Under the pieces are notes generated by a model that saw nothing but the letters and a program-made list of their open reading frames with translations, was not told where the DNA came from and ran no database searches. A DNA stretch of 56,079 nucleotides from an uncultured Opitutaceae bacterium (GTDB taxonomy: Bacteria; Verrucomicrobiota; Verrucomicrobiia; Opitutales; Opitutaceae). The position numbers and the translations under genes were made by a program. The stretch spans positions 1-56,079 of the forward strand of contig CAITEC010000070.1 in assembly GCA_903891325.1 (NCBI GenBank), given 5' to 3'. Numbering within the stretch: position 1 is the first letter of the stretch; every line of letters begins with the position of its first letter. Below are positions 35,753 through 43,995 of the stretch, one piece after another.

Positions 35753-37831
35753 ATGAATTCCAATCCCAACGCCCGAAATGTCCTGGCCGTCCTTTTGCTT
35801 GCGAGCCTGTCCCTGGCGGGCACGGCGCGGGGCCAGTCGGCCGGCTTCAGCGGATCGTGGACCCTGCTGCCGGAAAAGAGCGCGGGCATCGAGCTCTACG
35901 ACACCCTGTCGCTCAAGACGTCGGCTGCCGCGGACTCCGTGACAATCGGCCAGACCTGGGGCAAGGGGGACATCGCCCTGCGCACGGAGATGAAACTTGT
36001 CGCCGACGGCCGGCAAAACACCGTCCCGGTGACCAGCCGGGTCTGGCCGAGCAACGTCTTCATGGCCGTGTCGATGGACAAGTCCTCACCGGAGACGGTC
36101 GCGGCCCGCTGGTCGGCGAACGGCCGCCGGCTTGACCTCGACTGCCACTATACGGTCCTTGTGTCCCAGGGCCGGACCGGGATCGAGAGCAAGGACAGCT
36201 ACGAGGTGTCCGAGTACGGGGACGAGATGACGCTCACGATGGAGCACCCCCTGCGCTCCGGCCCGCCGTACCGCTACGTCTTCAAGCGGGCCGGGACCAA
36301 GGAGGCGTGGATGATGCACCTGGGCGACCACTGGGACGTCGCCGGCAAGCTCGATGAGAACGCCTTCCTGATCAGCCTCCAGGGGCTCGCGAACGCCACC
36401 GGCCCGCGGCTCTACTTCCTTTTCCCGGACAACTACGATTACCGGGACGCGACGGCGATCTATGACTTCTACCGGAAGCTCGATTACACCTTCACCGAGC
36501 TCCACGGGGTCGATCAGGCGCTCAAGACCTTCGGGAATTACGCCCGGGGCTACATCGTCTGGGACAAGAAGGCCCGGATCTCGCTCGATGTCGCCTTCAC
36601 CGTGGCCGGCCTGGAGAAGGGCATCGTCGTGAGCGAGGACCAGGTTCCCCTCGTGCAGAAGTTCGGCCTCCGGCAAATCGCCGACTTCCGCGGGAAATTC
36701 GAGGGCAAGACCGACCTCCAGGTGTTCCGCTGGGCCTACGACACCTATGGCGCGCGCTGCAGCCGCGACACCATCGTCTGGATGGGGGGCGAGACGGGGA
36801 CCCGGATGCTGCCGGCAATCGCCGACTACGGAATCACCCAGGGAGCCTTCGTGACGGACTTGTGCACCGACCCGAAGAAGGACCCGGCCGAATACGCGCT
36901 GGCCAAGGAGATCCTCGGAAAGCAGAACCGCTTCTCGATGGTCGTGGGCTGGCATTCCTACGGGAAGGACCGGGAGCGCAACTATGTGACCCTCACATCA
37001 AGCTTCGCCGACCGGGTGGAGGGATTGAACACGTTTCCCAACTTCAGTTTCACCACCAAGACCCCGACCTCGCCCGGGTTCAAGTTCGTGAACAACCACC
37101 ACGTCGTCCCGGGCAAGGCGTACACGCCGGGGAAGAAGGTCTACCTGACCTGCATCCAGACCGACGGCCTGGGCCTGGGCGCCTGGGTCCGGCCCGGCCG
37201 CGGCGAGATCCCCTACGCCTGGGAGGTGACGATCAACTGGCTGTGGATGTGCCCGACCGTGCTCGAGTACTACTACAGCAGCGCGACCCCCAACGACTTC
37301 TTCATCGGCGCCCTGAGCGGTCCCGGCTACATGTACCCAAAGGCCATCCCGCCCAAGCTGCTGCCCAGGATCGTCGCGATGGCCGACGAGATGGACCGCA
37401 AGCTGGACCTCAATGTCTTCGAGACGATGGACTATTCGCAGGGCGCCACCGTCGTGGGCAACACCGAGCTCCCCGACTACGTGATGGACGCCTACTACCA
37501 GAACATGCCCGACGCGATCGGCTTTGCCAACGGGTACGCCCCGGCGTTCACCTTCGACAACCGGGGCGGCCGGCCCTTCATCTCGTTTGACTACTACCTG
37601 CCCGAGGATCGGCCCGAGGCCGACTGCGCGCGGGACCTGGAGGAGCTCGCCCGGATCAACGCGAAGCGCCCCTACTTCCTGCTCATCCACGTCCGCGAGT
37701 GGAGCGACATCGCCCGGGTGAAGGCGATCCTGGACCGCCTCGGCCCGGACTTTGAGGACGTCCCCCTGGACGTGTTCATGAAGCTCGCCGGCACCCAGCC
37801 GACCTTCCAGAACCGCAGCCTCGGCCGCTGA
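35753..37831 (+). CDS. GxGYxYP family putative glycoside hydrolase, secreted
   Basis: This is a 692-residue protein. The signal peptide (NVLAVLLLASLSLAGTARG) is followed by a lipocalin-like beta region (about 30-175) and the GxGYxYP domains. The eponymous motif is GPGYMYP at 523-529, preceded by PNDFFIGALS. A region with YFLFPDNYDYRDATAIYDFYR and LHGVDQALKTFGNYARGYIVWD matches the N-terminal part of the family. The family is assigned to putative carbohydrate-active enzymes without proven chemistry. The next gene is a Gfo/Idh enzyme 18 bases on, which supports a sugar role. Confidence 0.87.
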   Translation: MNSNPNARNVLAVLLLASLSLAGTARGQSAGFSGSWTLLPEKSAGIELYDTLSLKTSAAADSVTIGQTWGKGDIALRTEMKLVADGRQNTVPVTSRVWPSNVFMAVSMDKSSPETVAARWSANGRRLDLDCHYTVLVSQGRTGIESKDSYEVSEYGDEMTLTMEHPLRSGPPYRYVFKRAGTKEAWMMHLGDHWDVAGKLDENAFLISLQGLANATGPRLYFLFPDNYDYRDATAIYDFYRKLDYTFTELHGVDQALKTFGNYARGYIVWDKKARISLDVAFTVAGLEKGIVVSEDQVPLVQKFGLRQIADFRGKFEGKTDLQVFRWAYDTYGARCSRDTIVWMGGETGTRMLPAIADYGITQGAFVTDLCTDPKKDPAEYALAKEILGKQNRFSMVVGWHSYGKDRERNYVTLTSSFADRVEGLNTFPNFSFTTKTPTSPGFKFVNNHHVVPGKAYTPGKKVYLTCIQTDGLGLGAWVRPGRGEIPYAWEVTINWLWMCPTVLEYYYSSATPNDFFIGALSGPGYMYPKAIPPKLLPRIVAMADEMDRKLDLNVFETMDYSQGATVVGNTELPDYVMDAYYQNMPDAIGFANGYAPAFTFDNRGGRPFISFDYYLPEDRPEADCARDLEELARINAKRPYFLLIHVREWSDIARVKAILDRLGPDFEDVPLDVFMKLAGTQPTFQNRSLGR

Positions 37832-37849
37832 TCCCGGCCTCGTCCCCCC

Positions 37850-38776
37850 ATGAATCCCGTATCCGTCCTCCCCGGCGAAATCAGGCTCGGCATCATCGGA
37901 TGCGACACGTCCCACGTGCTCGTGTTCAGCGACACCTTCAACAACCCGGCCTCAAAGCAGGGCCTGCCGGGCGCGAAGGTGGTCGCCGCCTGGCCCGGCG
38001 GCTCCCCGGACATTGCGTCCAGCATCGACCGGGTGCCCGGCTACGTCGCCGAGCTCCGGGACGTCTTCGGCGTCAGAATACTGGACAGCATCGAGGCCGT
38101 GGTCGCCGCGAGCGACGCCATCCTCCTCACCTCGCTTGACGGCCGCACGCACCGCCCGCAGTTCGAGCGGATCGCCCCCTTTGGCAAGCCGGTGTTCATC
38201 GACAAGCCCTTCGCCGTGAGCTCCGCCGACGCCCGGGCGCTATTTGAAGCCTCAGGGAAGCACGGCGCGCGGATGTTCTCGTCGTCGTCGCTGCGCTTCA
38301 CCGAGGCGCTCACCCGCGTCGTCACCCCGGCCAATCGCGCCACGGTCGTCGGCGCGGATTTCAGCGGGCCGGCCGTGCACGAGCGCACAAACCCGGGGCT
38401 TTTCTGGTACGGCATCCACGCCGTCGAGATGCTGTACACGGCGATGGGCCCGGGCTGCCGCTCCGTGCGCTGCGTGTCCAGCGGTGCGCACGACCTTGTC
38501 ACCGGGACCTGGACCGACGGGCGCATCGGCACGGTCCGGGGAAACCGGACCGGCAACAACGATTTTTACGGGCTGGTGCACTTCGCGAAGAACACGGCCG
38601 CGGTGAACGTCCAGGACCAGTCCAAGGGATTCTTCACCAGCCTCGCGGAAGCGATCATCCCCTTCCTGAAGGGCGGTCCGCTCCCGGTCGAACCCGCGGA
38701 GACGATCGAGCTGATCCGGTTCATCGAGGCGGCGATTGAGAGCTCCGCGACCGGCGGCCGGGAAGTGTCGATCTAG
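37850..38776 (+). CDS. Gfo/Idh/MocA-like oxidoreductase (short form)
   Basis: This is a 308-residue protein, shorter than most family members (330-400). The Rossmann start is LGIIGCDTSHVLVFSDTFNNP, where GCDTSH replaces the usual G-x-G-x-x-G. It keeps AILLTSLDGRTH and the FIDKPFAVS segment (in place of EKP), then FWYGIHAVEMLYTAMGPG at the catalytic region. The altered glycine motif suggests weaker or different cofactor binding. This subgroup is often beside GxGYxYP or other hydrolase genes. The operon continues into the SDR gene 12 bases on. Confidence 0.82.
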   Translation: MNPVSVLPGEIRLGIIGCDTSHVLVFSDTFNNPASKQGLPGAKVVAAWPGGSPDIASSIDRVPGYVAELRDVFGVRILDSIEAVVAASDAILLTSLDGRTHRPQFERIAPFGKPVFIDKPFAVSSADARALFEASGKHGARMFSSSSLRFTEALTRVVTPANRATVVGADFSGPAVHERTNPGLFWYGIHAVEMLYTAMGPGCRSVRCVSSGAHDLVTGTWTDGRIGTVRGNRTGNNDFYGLVHFAKNTAAVNVQDQSKGFFTSLAEAIIPFLKGGPLPVEPAETIELIRFIEAAIESSATGGREVSI

Positions 38777-38788
38777 CAGTCACGCCCG

Positions 38789-39568
38789 ATGAGCCGCCCC
38801 CTCGCCGCGATAACCGGAGCCTCGAGCGGAATCGGCGCTGTTTTCGCCCGCCGGCTCGCCGTCGACCACGACCTGCTGCTCATCGCGCGGCGGCAGGACC
38901 GGCTGGAAAAACTGGGCGGGGAACTCGCGAGGGACTTTGGAGCGGCCGTGGAAACCCTCGAGGCTGACCTGGCGACTGACGCCGGGATCGCGCGCGTGGT
39001 GAAAAGGATATCGGGCGAGGACCGGCTCGTCCTTCTCATTAACAACGCCGGCTTCGGGACCCGCGGCCTCTTCTGGGAGGCGCCGCTCGAGGAACAGGAG
39101 AGGATGCACACCCTGCACGTGATGGCGACGATGTGCCTCTGCCACGCGGCACTGCGGGGCATGACGGCCCGCAATCGCGGCGCCCTCGTCAACGTCGCCT
39201 CGGTCGCCGCCTTTGTCCGCCGTTCCGGCGCCGCAAGCTACGGGGCGACCAAGAGCTGGATGGCGGTATTCACGGAGGCGCTGTTCCTTGAACTGCGCGG
39301 CATCAAGTCGGAGGTCGTCGTCCAGGCCCTCTGCCCCGGCTACACCTACTCGGAGTTCCACGACACGATGCAGGTCTCGCGAAAGACCATGGCCAGCCCC
39401 CGCTATTGGCTCACCGCCGAGCGGGTGGTCGACGCCTCGCTCAAGGGCCTGCGCAAGCGGAAGCTCTTCGTCATCCCCGGCTGGCACTATCGCTTGATCG
39501 TCGCATTGATCACGAAGCTGCCATCGAGCCTGCGCCTGGCGATTGAGTCGCGCGTATCGCGCAGGTAG
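38789..39568 (+). CDS. Short-chain dehydrogenase/reductase
   Basis: This is a 259-residue classical SDR. The cofactor motif is TGASSGIG (9-16), followed by LLINNAGFGTRG, catalytic Ser in NVASVAAF and Tyr/Lys in SYGATK. The N-terminal RRQDRLEKLGGEL suggests an NADP preference from the Arg pair. The C-terminus (RKRKLFVIPGWHYRLIVALI) is like the DltE/YqjQ subgroup acting on hydrophobic substrates. It is the last gene of the GxGYxYP operon, and the palindromic element at 39589 follows it. Confidence 0.9.
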   Translation: MSRPLAAITGASSGIGAVFARRLAVDHDLLLIARRQDRLEKLGGELARDFGAAVETLEADLATDAGIARVVKRISGEDRLVLLINNAGFGTRGLFWEAPLEEQERMHTLHVMATMCLCHAALRGMTARNRGALVNVASVAAFVRRSGAASYGATKSWMAVFTEALFLELRGIKSEVVVQALCPGYTYSEFHDTMQVSRKTMASPRYWLTAERVVDASLKGLRKRKLFVIPGWHYRLIVALITKLPSSLRLAIESRVSRR

Positions 39569-39588
39569 GCGCCGCAAATGAGGATCGA

Positions 39589-39681
39589 TGTAGCCGGGGT
39601 CCTAGACCCCGGACCGGCCTCCCCGAGGACGGGGGATTGAGGATGGGACGCCAAGCCCCGGGGTCTGGGACCCCGGCTACA
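39589..39681. repeat. Nested palindromic repeat element, TGTAGCCGG ends (copy B)
   Basis: The arms 39589-39612 and 39658-39681 are inverted repeats with one mismatch in 24. Each contains an inner hairpin GGGGTC-CTA-GACCCC (or CCA in the right arm). The ends TGTAGCCGG/CCGGCTACA equal those of copy A at 8938-9035, while the inner stem has swapped CC/GG pairs. It fills the gap between two convergent genes and directly abuts the stop codon of the enolase-family gene. Confidence 0.88.
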
Positions 39682-41097
39682 TTATGAAACGGATATATCC
39701 GTGAGCCCGCCCAGCGGCAACCCGGCCGCGCAGCCGAAGGGGGCGCGCAGGACTGAGCTGAGCCGGACCTGCCCGCCGCGCACGTCGAGGCGGGGCCAGC
39801 CGGCGGCGCTGCGCACGTACAGGTCGCCGTGATGCGCGAGGACGTGCGCCTGGATTTCCGGCGGAAACTGCGAGAGCCCGGCAAAGTAATGGTGTCCGTT
39901 CCGCTCGATGCTGGTCACCCCGATGACCGCCTGCACGGCCAGGTCCTGCAGGAGCGACACCGGACCCACGACCGTGAGGTCCTCGCCGCTGAGCATCGAG
40001 GGAAGCCCGGCGATCCTTCGCCGGGCCAGCAGGCAGGCGTTCGCAACACCCTTGAAGACTCCCTTGCAGTTCTTGTGGCTCGTCCCGGCGTAGCCGAGCT
40101 CCAGGGCGCGCGGCAGGCTGCCGATCTCGCCGTCGGACTCGTCGATGATGATCGGCGGGCGCTCCGGCCAGGCAACCGCCCAGTCCGCCGACGCCGTGAG
40201 CGCCACGTCGCGGTGGAGCGGCTGCTCGATGAAGAGGAGATGCTGCCAGAAAGCGGCCAGTCCGGGCTCGGCGATGAGCGCCCGCATCCGCCCGGCAAAG
40301 GCCGCCGGGTCGCGAAAGCTCTCGTTGCCATCGAGCGAATACGCATAGCCGGCCGAGCATTCCCGACCCAGAACCGCGGCGATCCGCACCAGCCGCTCCC
40401 GGGCGCGGTCCAGGTCGGCATCGATCTTGATCTTGAAGTGCCGCAGCCCGTAGAACCGGATGCACGCAGCCAGCGACTGCGGGAGCCCGTCGTTCACCCG
40501 CTCACCCGCCGCGATCTCGGCATCCTCGATCGGGTCGATCAATCCCACGGTGTGGCGCACAAAGGCCGTCTCGGGAGCCCGGGCGGGGAGCCAGTCGCGG
40601 GGACTCGTGCCGGCAAGCGGGGGATGCAGGGCCCCAAGGTCCACTGAAAACCGATTTTCCCGCAGCGCCGCCTCGAAGGTGAGCCCGGTGGACCGGCAGA
40701 AGGCGTCGATGAGCGCCCGCTCCACGAGCGAGGTTCCGAAGTGCGCCAGAAGCGGGGGAATCCCGCAGGCTGCGCCCCAGGCAGCCTGGGCGGCGTGGAG
40801 TTCACGCCAAAAAAGGAAGGGTGTCGGCGCGCGGACCGCACGGGCCGCGCCGACAGCGTGGCGGATTACCGCGAGCATCTCGTCGATTTCCTCCGGCAGC
40901 GCCCGGTTCGGGTCCTTGGTGAACCACTTCGGCGGCAGATGGTCCGCAGCCAGGCCCTCCCAGGCGGCCCCGTCGATGTCGAAGACGATCCGCAGGATCA
41001 CGTGCGGCACCTCGGTCATCGTGGCGATGCCGTAGCGGAAGGGCATCCGGGCCCGAAGGCGGGTTTGGAACAGGGCGGCGTCTTTCAGCGCGATCAT
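39682..41097 (-). CDS. Enolase-superfamily (MR/MLE-type) enzyme
   Basis: This 471-residue protein is longer than usual (350-400). It has the enolase N-terminal capping domain and a barrel with KIKID (222-226), metal ligands in SLDGNE (Asp256), IEQPL (Glu291) and IIIDESDGE (Asp319/Glu320), and a late TSHKNCKG loop with Lys342 and Lys345. These residues support proton abstraction next to a carboxylate with Mg2+, as in muconate lactonising or dipeptide epimerase-like members. The exact reaction is not assignable. It stands alone on the minus strand. Confidence 0.87.
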   Translation of the reverse strand: MIALKDAALFQTRLRARMPFRYGIATMTEVPHVILRIVFDIDGAAWEGLAADHLPPKWFTKDPNRALPEEIDEMLAVIRHAVGAARAVRAPTPFLFWRELHAAQAAWGAACGIPPLLAHFGTSLVERALIDAFCRSTGLTFEAALRENRFSVDLGALHPPLAGTSPRDWLPARAPETAFVRHTVGLIDPIEDAEIAAGERVNDGLPQSLAACIRFYGLRHFKIKIDADLDRARERLVRIAAVLGRECSAGYAYSLDGNESFRDPAAFAGRMRALIAEPGLAAFWQHLLFIEQPLHRDVALTASADWAVAWPERPPIIIDESDGEIGSLPRALELGYAGTSHKNCKGVFKGVANACLLARRRIAGLPSMLSGEDLTVVGPVSLLQDLAVQAVIGVTSIERNGHHYFAGLSQFPPEIQAHVLAHHGDLYVRSAAGWPRLDVRGGQVRLSSVLRAPFGCAAGLPLGGLTDISVS

Positions 41098-41217
41098 GCG
41101 CCCGGATTGAGCTCCGTATCCGGCCGCAGGTCAACGCGGGCGACCCTGCGATTGAGTCAAGGGGGGTCAGCCCTCGACTAAAGTTCGGATCCGGCTAGGC
41201 TTCATGCACCAAGCCTC

Positions 41218-42201
41218 ATGCCACTCGAATTCAAGGACTACTACACGACGCTCGGGGTGCCCCGGACCGCCGGACCCGACGACATCAAGAAGGCGTTCCG
41301 CAAGCTGGCGCGCCTCTACCACCCGGACGTCGCCAAGGACAAGAAGGGCGCCGAGGCGAAATTCAAGGAGATCAACGAGGCCAACGAGGTCCTGAGCGAC
41401 CCGGTCAAGCGGAAGAAGTACGACGAGCTGGGGGCGAACTGGGAGCAGGGCGGCGTCCCGCGGCCCCCGCCGGGCGCCCGCGGCCGGACGTCGCAGGGAC
41501 CGGGCGGGCCGCGCACGGAGTTTCATTTCGGAGGCACCGGCTTCAGCGACTTCTTCGAGCAGTTCTTCGGCGGCGCGAGCCGCCAGGGGTTTCCCGGCGA
41601 GGATCGCGAGCCCAGGGGCGGCCGCGCCCGGCGGGGCGAGGACATCGAGGGCGAGATCCTCGTCACGCTGGAGGAGGCCATGCGCGGCACCGTCCGGCCG
41701 ATCTCCCTGCAGATGACCAATCCGGAAACCGGCGAGGCCGAGGTCCAGACCTTCCAGGTCCGCATTCCCCCGGGGGCAATCGACGGGCGCCGGATACGGG
41801 TCCCGGGCCGGGGGGAACCCGGCCACGGCGGCGGCCCGGCGGGCGACATCTACCTGCGGGTTCGCCATGCCGCCCATCCGGAGTTTCACGCCGAGGAGGC
41901 CGATATCTACCACGAATTGGCCGTGGCACCCTGGGACGCCGTCCTTGGCGCCGAGGTGGTCGTGCCGACCCTCGACGGGTCCATCAAGCTGAAGATTCCC
42001 CCGGGAACCGAGCAGGGGCGCCAGATGCGCGTGCGGGCCCGCGGCCTGCCCAAGGGAAAAAGCGGGGAGCGCGGCGATTTCTTCGTCATCGTCGACGTGC
42101 ACCTCCCCACCAAGATCAGCGCCGAGGAGCGCGCCCAGTGGGAGAAGCTCCGCAGCGTCTCGCATTTCAAGCCGCCCTCCGGCTTCGACGCGGCTCAGTA
42201 G
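41218..42201 (+). CDS. cbpA: CbpA-type DnaJ co-chaperone
   Basis: This is a 327-residue J-protein. The J domain (1-70) has the HPD at 35-37 in LARLYHPDVAKD. A Gly/Pro-rich linker (VPRPPPGARGRTSQGPGG) and GFSDFFEQFFGG follow. No CxxCxGxG zinc repeats exist, so it is of the CbpA (type II) form, with two beta C-terminal domains (DIEGEILVTLEEAMRG and AEEADIYHELAVAPWDAVLGAEV) that bind clients. It would work with DnaK under stress. Its end overlaps the convergent ppk2 gene by seven bases. Confidence 0.93.
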   Translation: MPLEFKDYYTTLGVPRTAGPDDIKKAFRKLARLYHPDVAKDKKGAEAKFKEINEANEVLSDPVKRKKYDELGANWEQGGVPRPPPGARGRTSQGPGGPRTEFHFGGTGFSDFFEQFFGGASRQGFPGEDREPRGGRARRGEDIEGEILVTLEEAMRGTVRPISLQMTNPETGEAEVQTFQVRIPPGAIDGRRIRVPGRGEPGHGGGPAGDIYLRVRHAAHPEFHAEEADIYHELAVAPWDAVLGAEVVVPTLDGSIKLKIPPGTEQGRQMRVRARGLPKGKSGERGDFFVIVDVHLPTKISAEERAQWEKLRSVSHFKPPSGFDAAQ

Positions 42202-43124
42202 ATATCCGGGATGATCATGTCCTTGCGGACCGGCTCGCGCCGGTAGTCCGGGTGGTGGATCCGCGGGGGAAGCGTCAGGTGCTCGTGCTTCACCTCGGTG
42301 TACTTCACCAGCGACAGGAGATGGTGGATGCAGTTGAGCCGCGCCTTCTTCTTGTCGGCCCCCTGCACGACCCACCACGGCGACTCGGGCAGGTGGGTGC
42401 GCTCGAACATGACCTCCTTGGCCTTCGTGTAGAGCTCCCAGCGCTTGCGCGACTCCAGGTCCATCTGGCTGAGCTTCCACTGCTTCAGGGGATCGTTGAT
42501 CCGGCAGCGGAACCGGAATTCCTGCTCCTCGTCCGGGATCGAGAACCAGTACTTGACGATCTGCATTCCCGAGCGGATGAGCATCTTCTCGAACTCCGTC
42601 ACCGACCTGAAGAATTCCTCGTATTCGCCGTCCGTGCAGAAGCCCATCACCCTCTCGACCCCGGCCCGGTTGTACCAGCTTCGGTCAAAGAGGACGATCT
42701 CTCCTGCGGCGGGAAGATGCGCCACGTAGCGCTGGAAGTACCACTGGCTCTTCTCGCGGCTGGTGGGCGCGGGAAGCGCCGCCACCTTGGCCACCCGGGG
42801 ATTCAGCCGCTGCGTGATCCGCTTGATGACGCCCCCCTTCCCTGCCGCATCGCGGCCCTCGAAGAGGATCACCAGCTTGTGCCCGGACTCGACCACCCAG
42901 TCGTGCATCTTCACCAACTCGCCCTGCAACCGGAAGAGCTCCTTGAAGTACCGGTTCCGGTCCGCCTGGTCGGAGTCGTGCTTCAGCGGCCGAAGGGGGG
43001 CGTCCGGCGACAGCTTCTCCCAGTCGTCCCGCTCCATTTCCAGCTCCTCGTCATAATCGTCGATCAGCTCGCGGTGAACGCGCCGCATCAGGTGGCTGTC
43101 GTCTTTGGGAGTTTCTTTGGGCAT
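42195..43124 (-). CDS. ppk2: Polyphosphate kinase 2
   Basis: This is a 309-residue PPK2 family enzyme, single domain. Walker A is GRDAAGKGG (90-98), preceded by VILFE. The Walker B/lid region reads VLFDRSWYNRAGVERVMGFC, and RCRINDPLKQWKLSQMDLESR and DKKKARLNCIHHLL follow the usual pattern. PPK2 transfers phosphate between polyphosphate and nucleoside di- or monophosphates, helping to regenerate NTPs. Length and motifs fit class I (NDP-phosphorylating), but class cannot be settled by eye. It is transcribed alone. Confidence 0.94.
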   Translation of the reverse strand: MPKETPKDDSHLMRRVHRELIDDYDEELEMERDDWEKLSPDAPLRPLKHDSDQADRNRYFKELFRLQGELVKMHDWVVESGHKLVILFEGRDAAGKGGVIKRITQRLNPRVAKVAALPAPTSREKSQWYFQRYVAHLPAAGEIVLFDRSWYNRAGVERVMGFCTDGEYEEFFRSVTEFEKMLIRSGMQIVKYWFSIPDEEQEFRFRCRINDPLKQWKLSQMDLESRKRWELYTKAKEVMFERTHLPESPWWVVQGADKKKARLNCIHHLLSLVKYTEVKHEHLTLPPRIHHPDYRREPVRKDMIIPDIY

Positions 43125-43213
43125 GAGGAGGCGCGGCTGAGGCCCGCAGGATTAGCCCAGTGGCCTTATTTCGCAAGCGGGTACCGGCCGGGCGCGCCTG
43201 TCACCCCTGAAAT

Positions 43214-43894
43214 TTAACCTGATTGCCACGGAACGATCAGTTCCGGCCCGTTGTTTCGGACATTGTTCACCAGGGTCGAGACCGGATGCGCCGCCATCGC
43301 CTCGGCGGGAAATGAGACGCAGAAACCCGCGTACTCGGCCTCGGAAATCGGCCCGGGACGCAGCCAGCGCCGGGCGGCCGCGGCCTCCATGATGACGGGC
43401 ATCCTGTTGTGAATTCGCGAGATAAGCGAATTTGGCGCCGTGGTCAAAAGGGCGCAGGTCGGCGAGGGCCGCAGGGTCGTGGCAGTCTCGTAAATCCCGG
43501 CGATCACAAAGGGCGCGCCCTCGGCCAGCCCGATCCGGAAGGGCGTCTTGCCCCCGGGATGCGCGGCGGCCTGCCACTCGAAGAATCCGTCGGCCGGAAA
43601 GAGGGCGCGCCGGTGCTGGAGGCACTGCCGGAACATCGGCTTGCCGAAGGCCTCCTCCGATCGAACGTTGATGGGGGCGATCTTTGGCTTCTCCGCCGTG
43701 TCCCAGAACGGCACCAACCCCCAGCGCATCTCCTGGGTAACGAGTTCCCCCCGTTCATTGGCGTGGATGATCGAGACCACCTGGCTCGGGGCCACATTGT
43801 ACCGCGGCGCCTCCGCGGCGATGATCACCCCGAAGTCACGCAGCATTTGTTCGGCGACCCGGTTGGGATCGGCGAGTGTGTAGCGGCCGCACAT
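43214..43894 (-). CDS. SRAP protein (SOS response-associated, YedK/HMCES-like)
   Basis: This is a 226-residue protein of the SRAP family. The catalytic Cys2 follows Met1 in MCGRYTL, and the other key residues of YedK are present: Asn76 in PINVRSE, Glu106 in GFFEW and His162 in RIHNRMPVI. Family members cross-link through Cys2 to abasic sites in single-stranded DNA and shield them during replication. It is a single gene on the minus strand; no LexA box was recognised upstream. Confidence 0.95.
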   Translation of the reverse strand: MCGRYTLADPNRVAEQMLRDFGVIIAAEAPRYNVAPSQVVSIIHANERGELVTQEMRWGLVPFWDTAEKPKIAPINVRSEEAFGKPMFRQCLQHRRALFPADGFFEWQAAAHPGGKTPFRIGLAEGAPFVIAGIYETATTLRPSPTCALLTTAPNSLISRIHNRMPVIMEAAAARRWLRPGPISEAEYAGFCVSFPAEAMAAHPVSTLVNNVRNNGPELIVPWQSG

Positions 43895-43995
43895 GACGGC
43901 GCCCAGCGTAGGGAAACCCGGCGGGAGGGCAACACCGCACCGCCCGGATCGCCTTGCGGCTTGTGGGATAGGGACCTAAACCTTGACCCTCCCCC

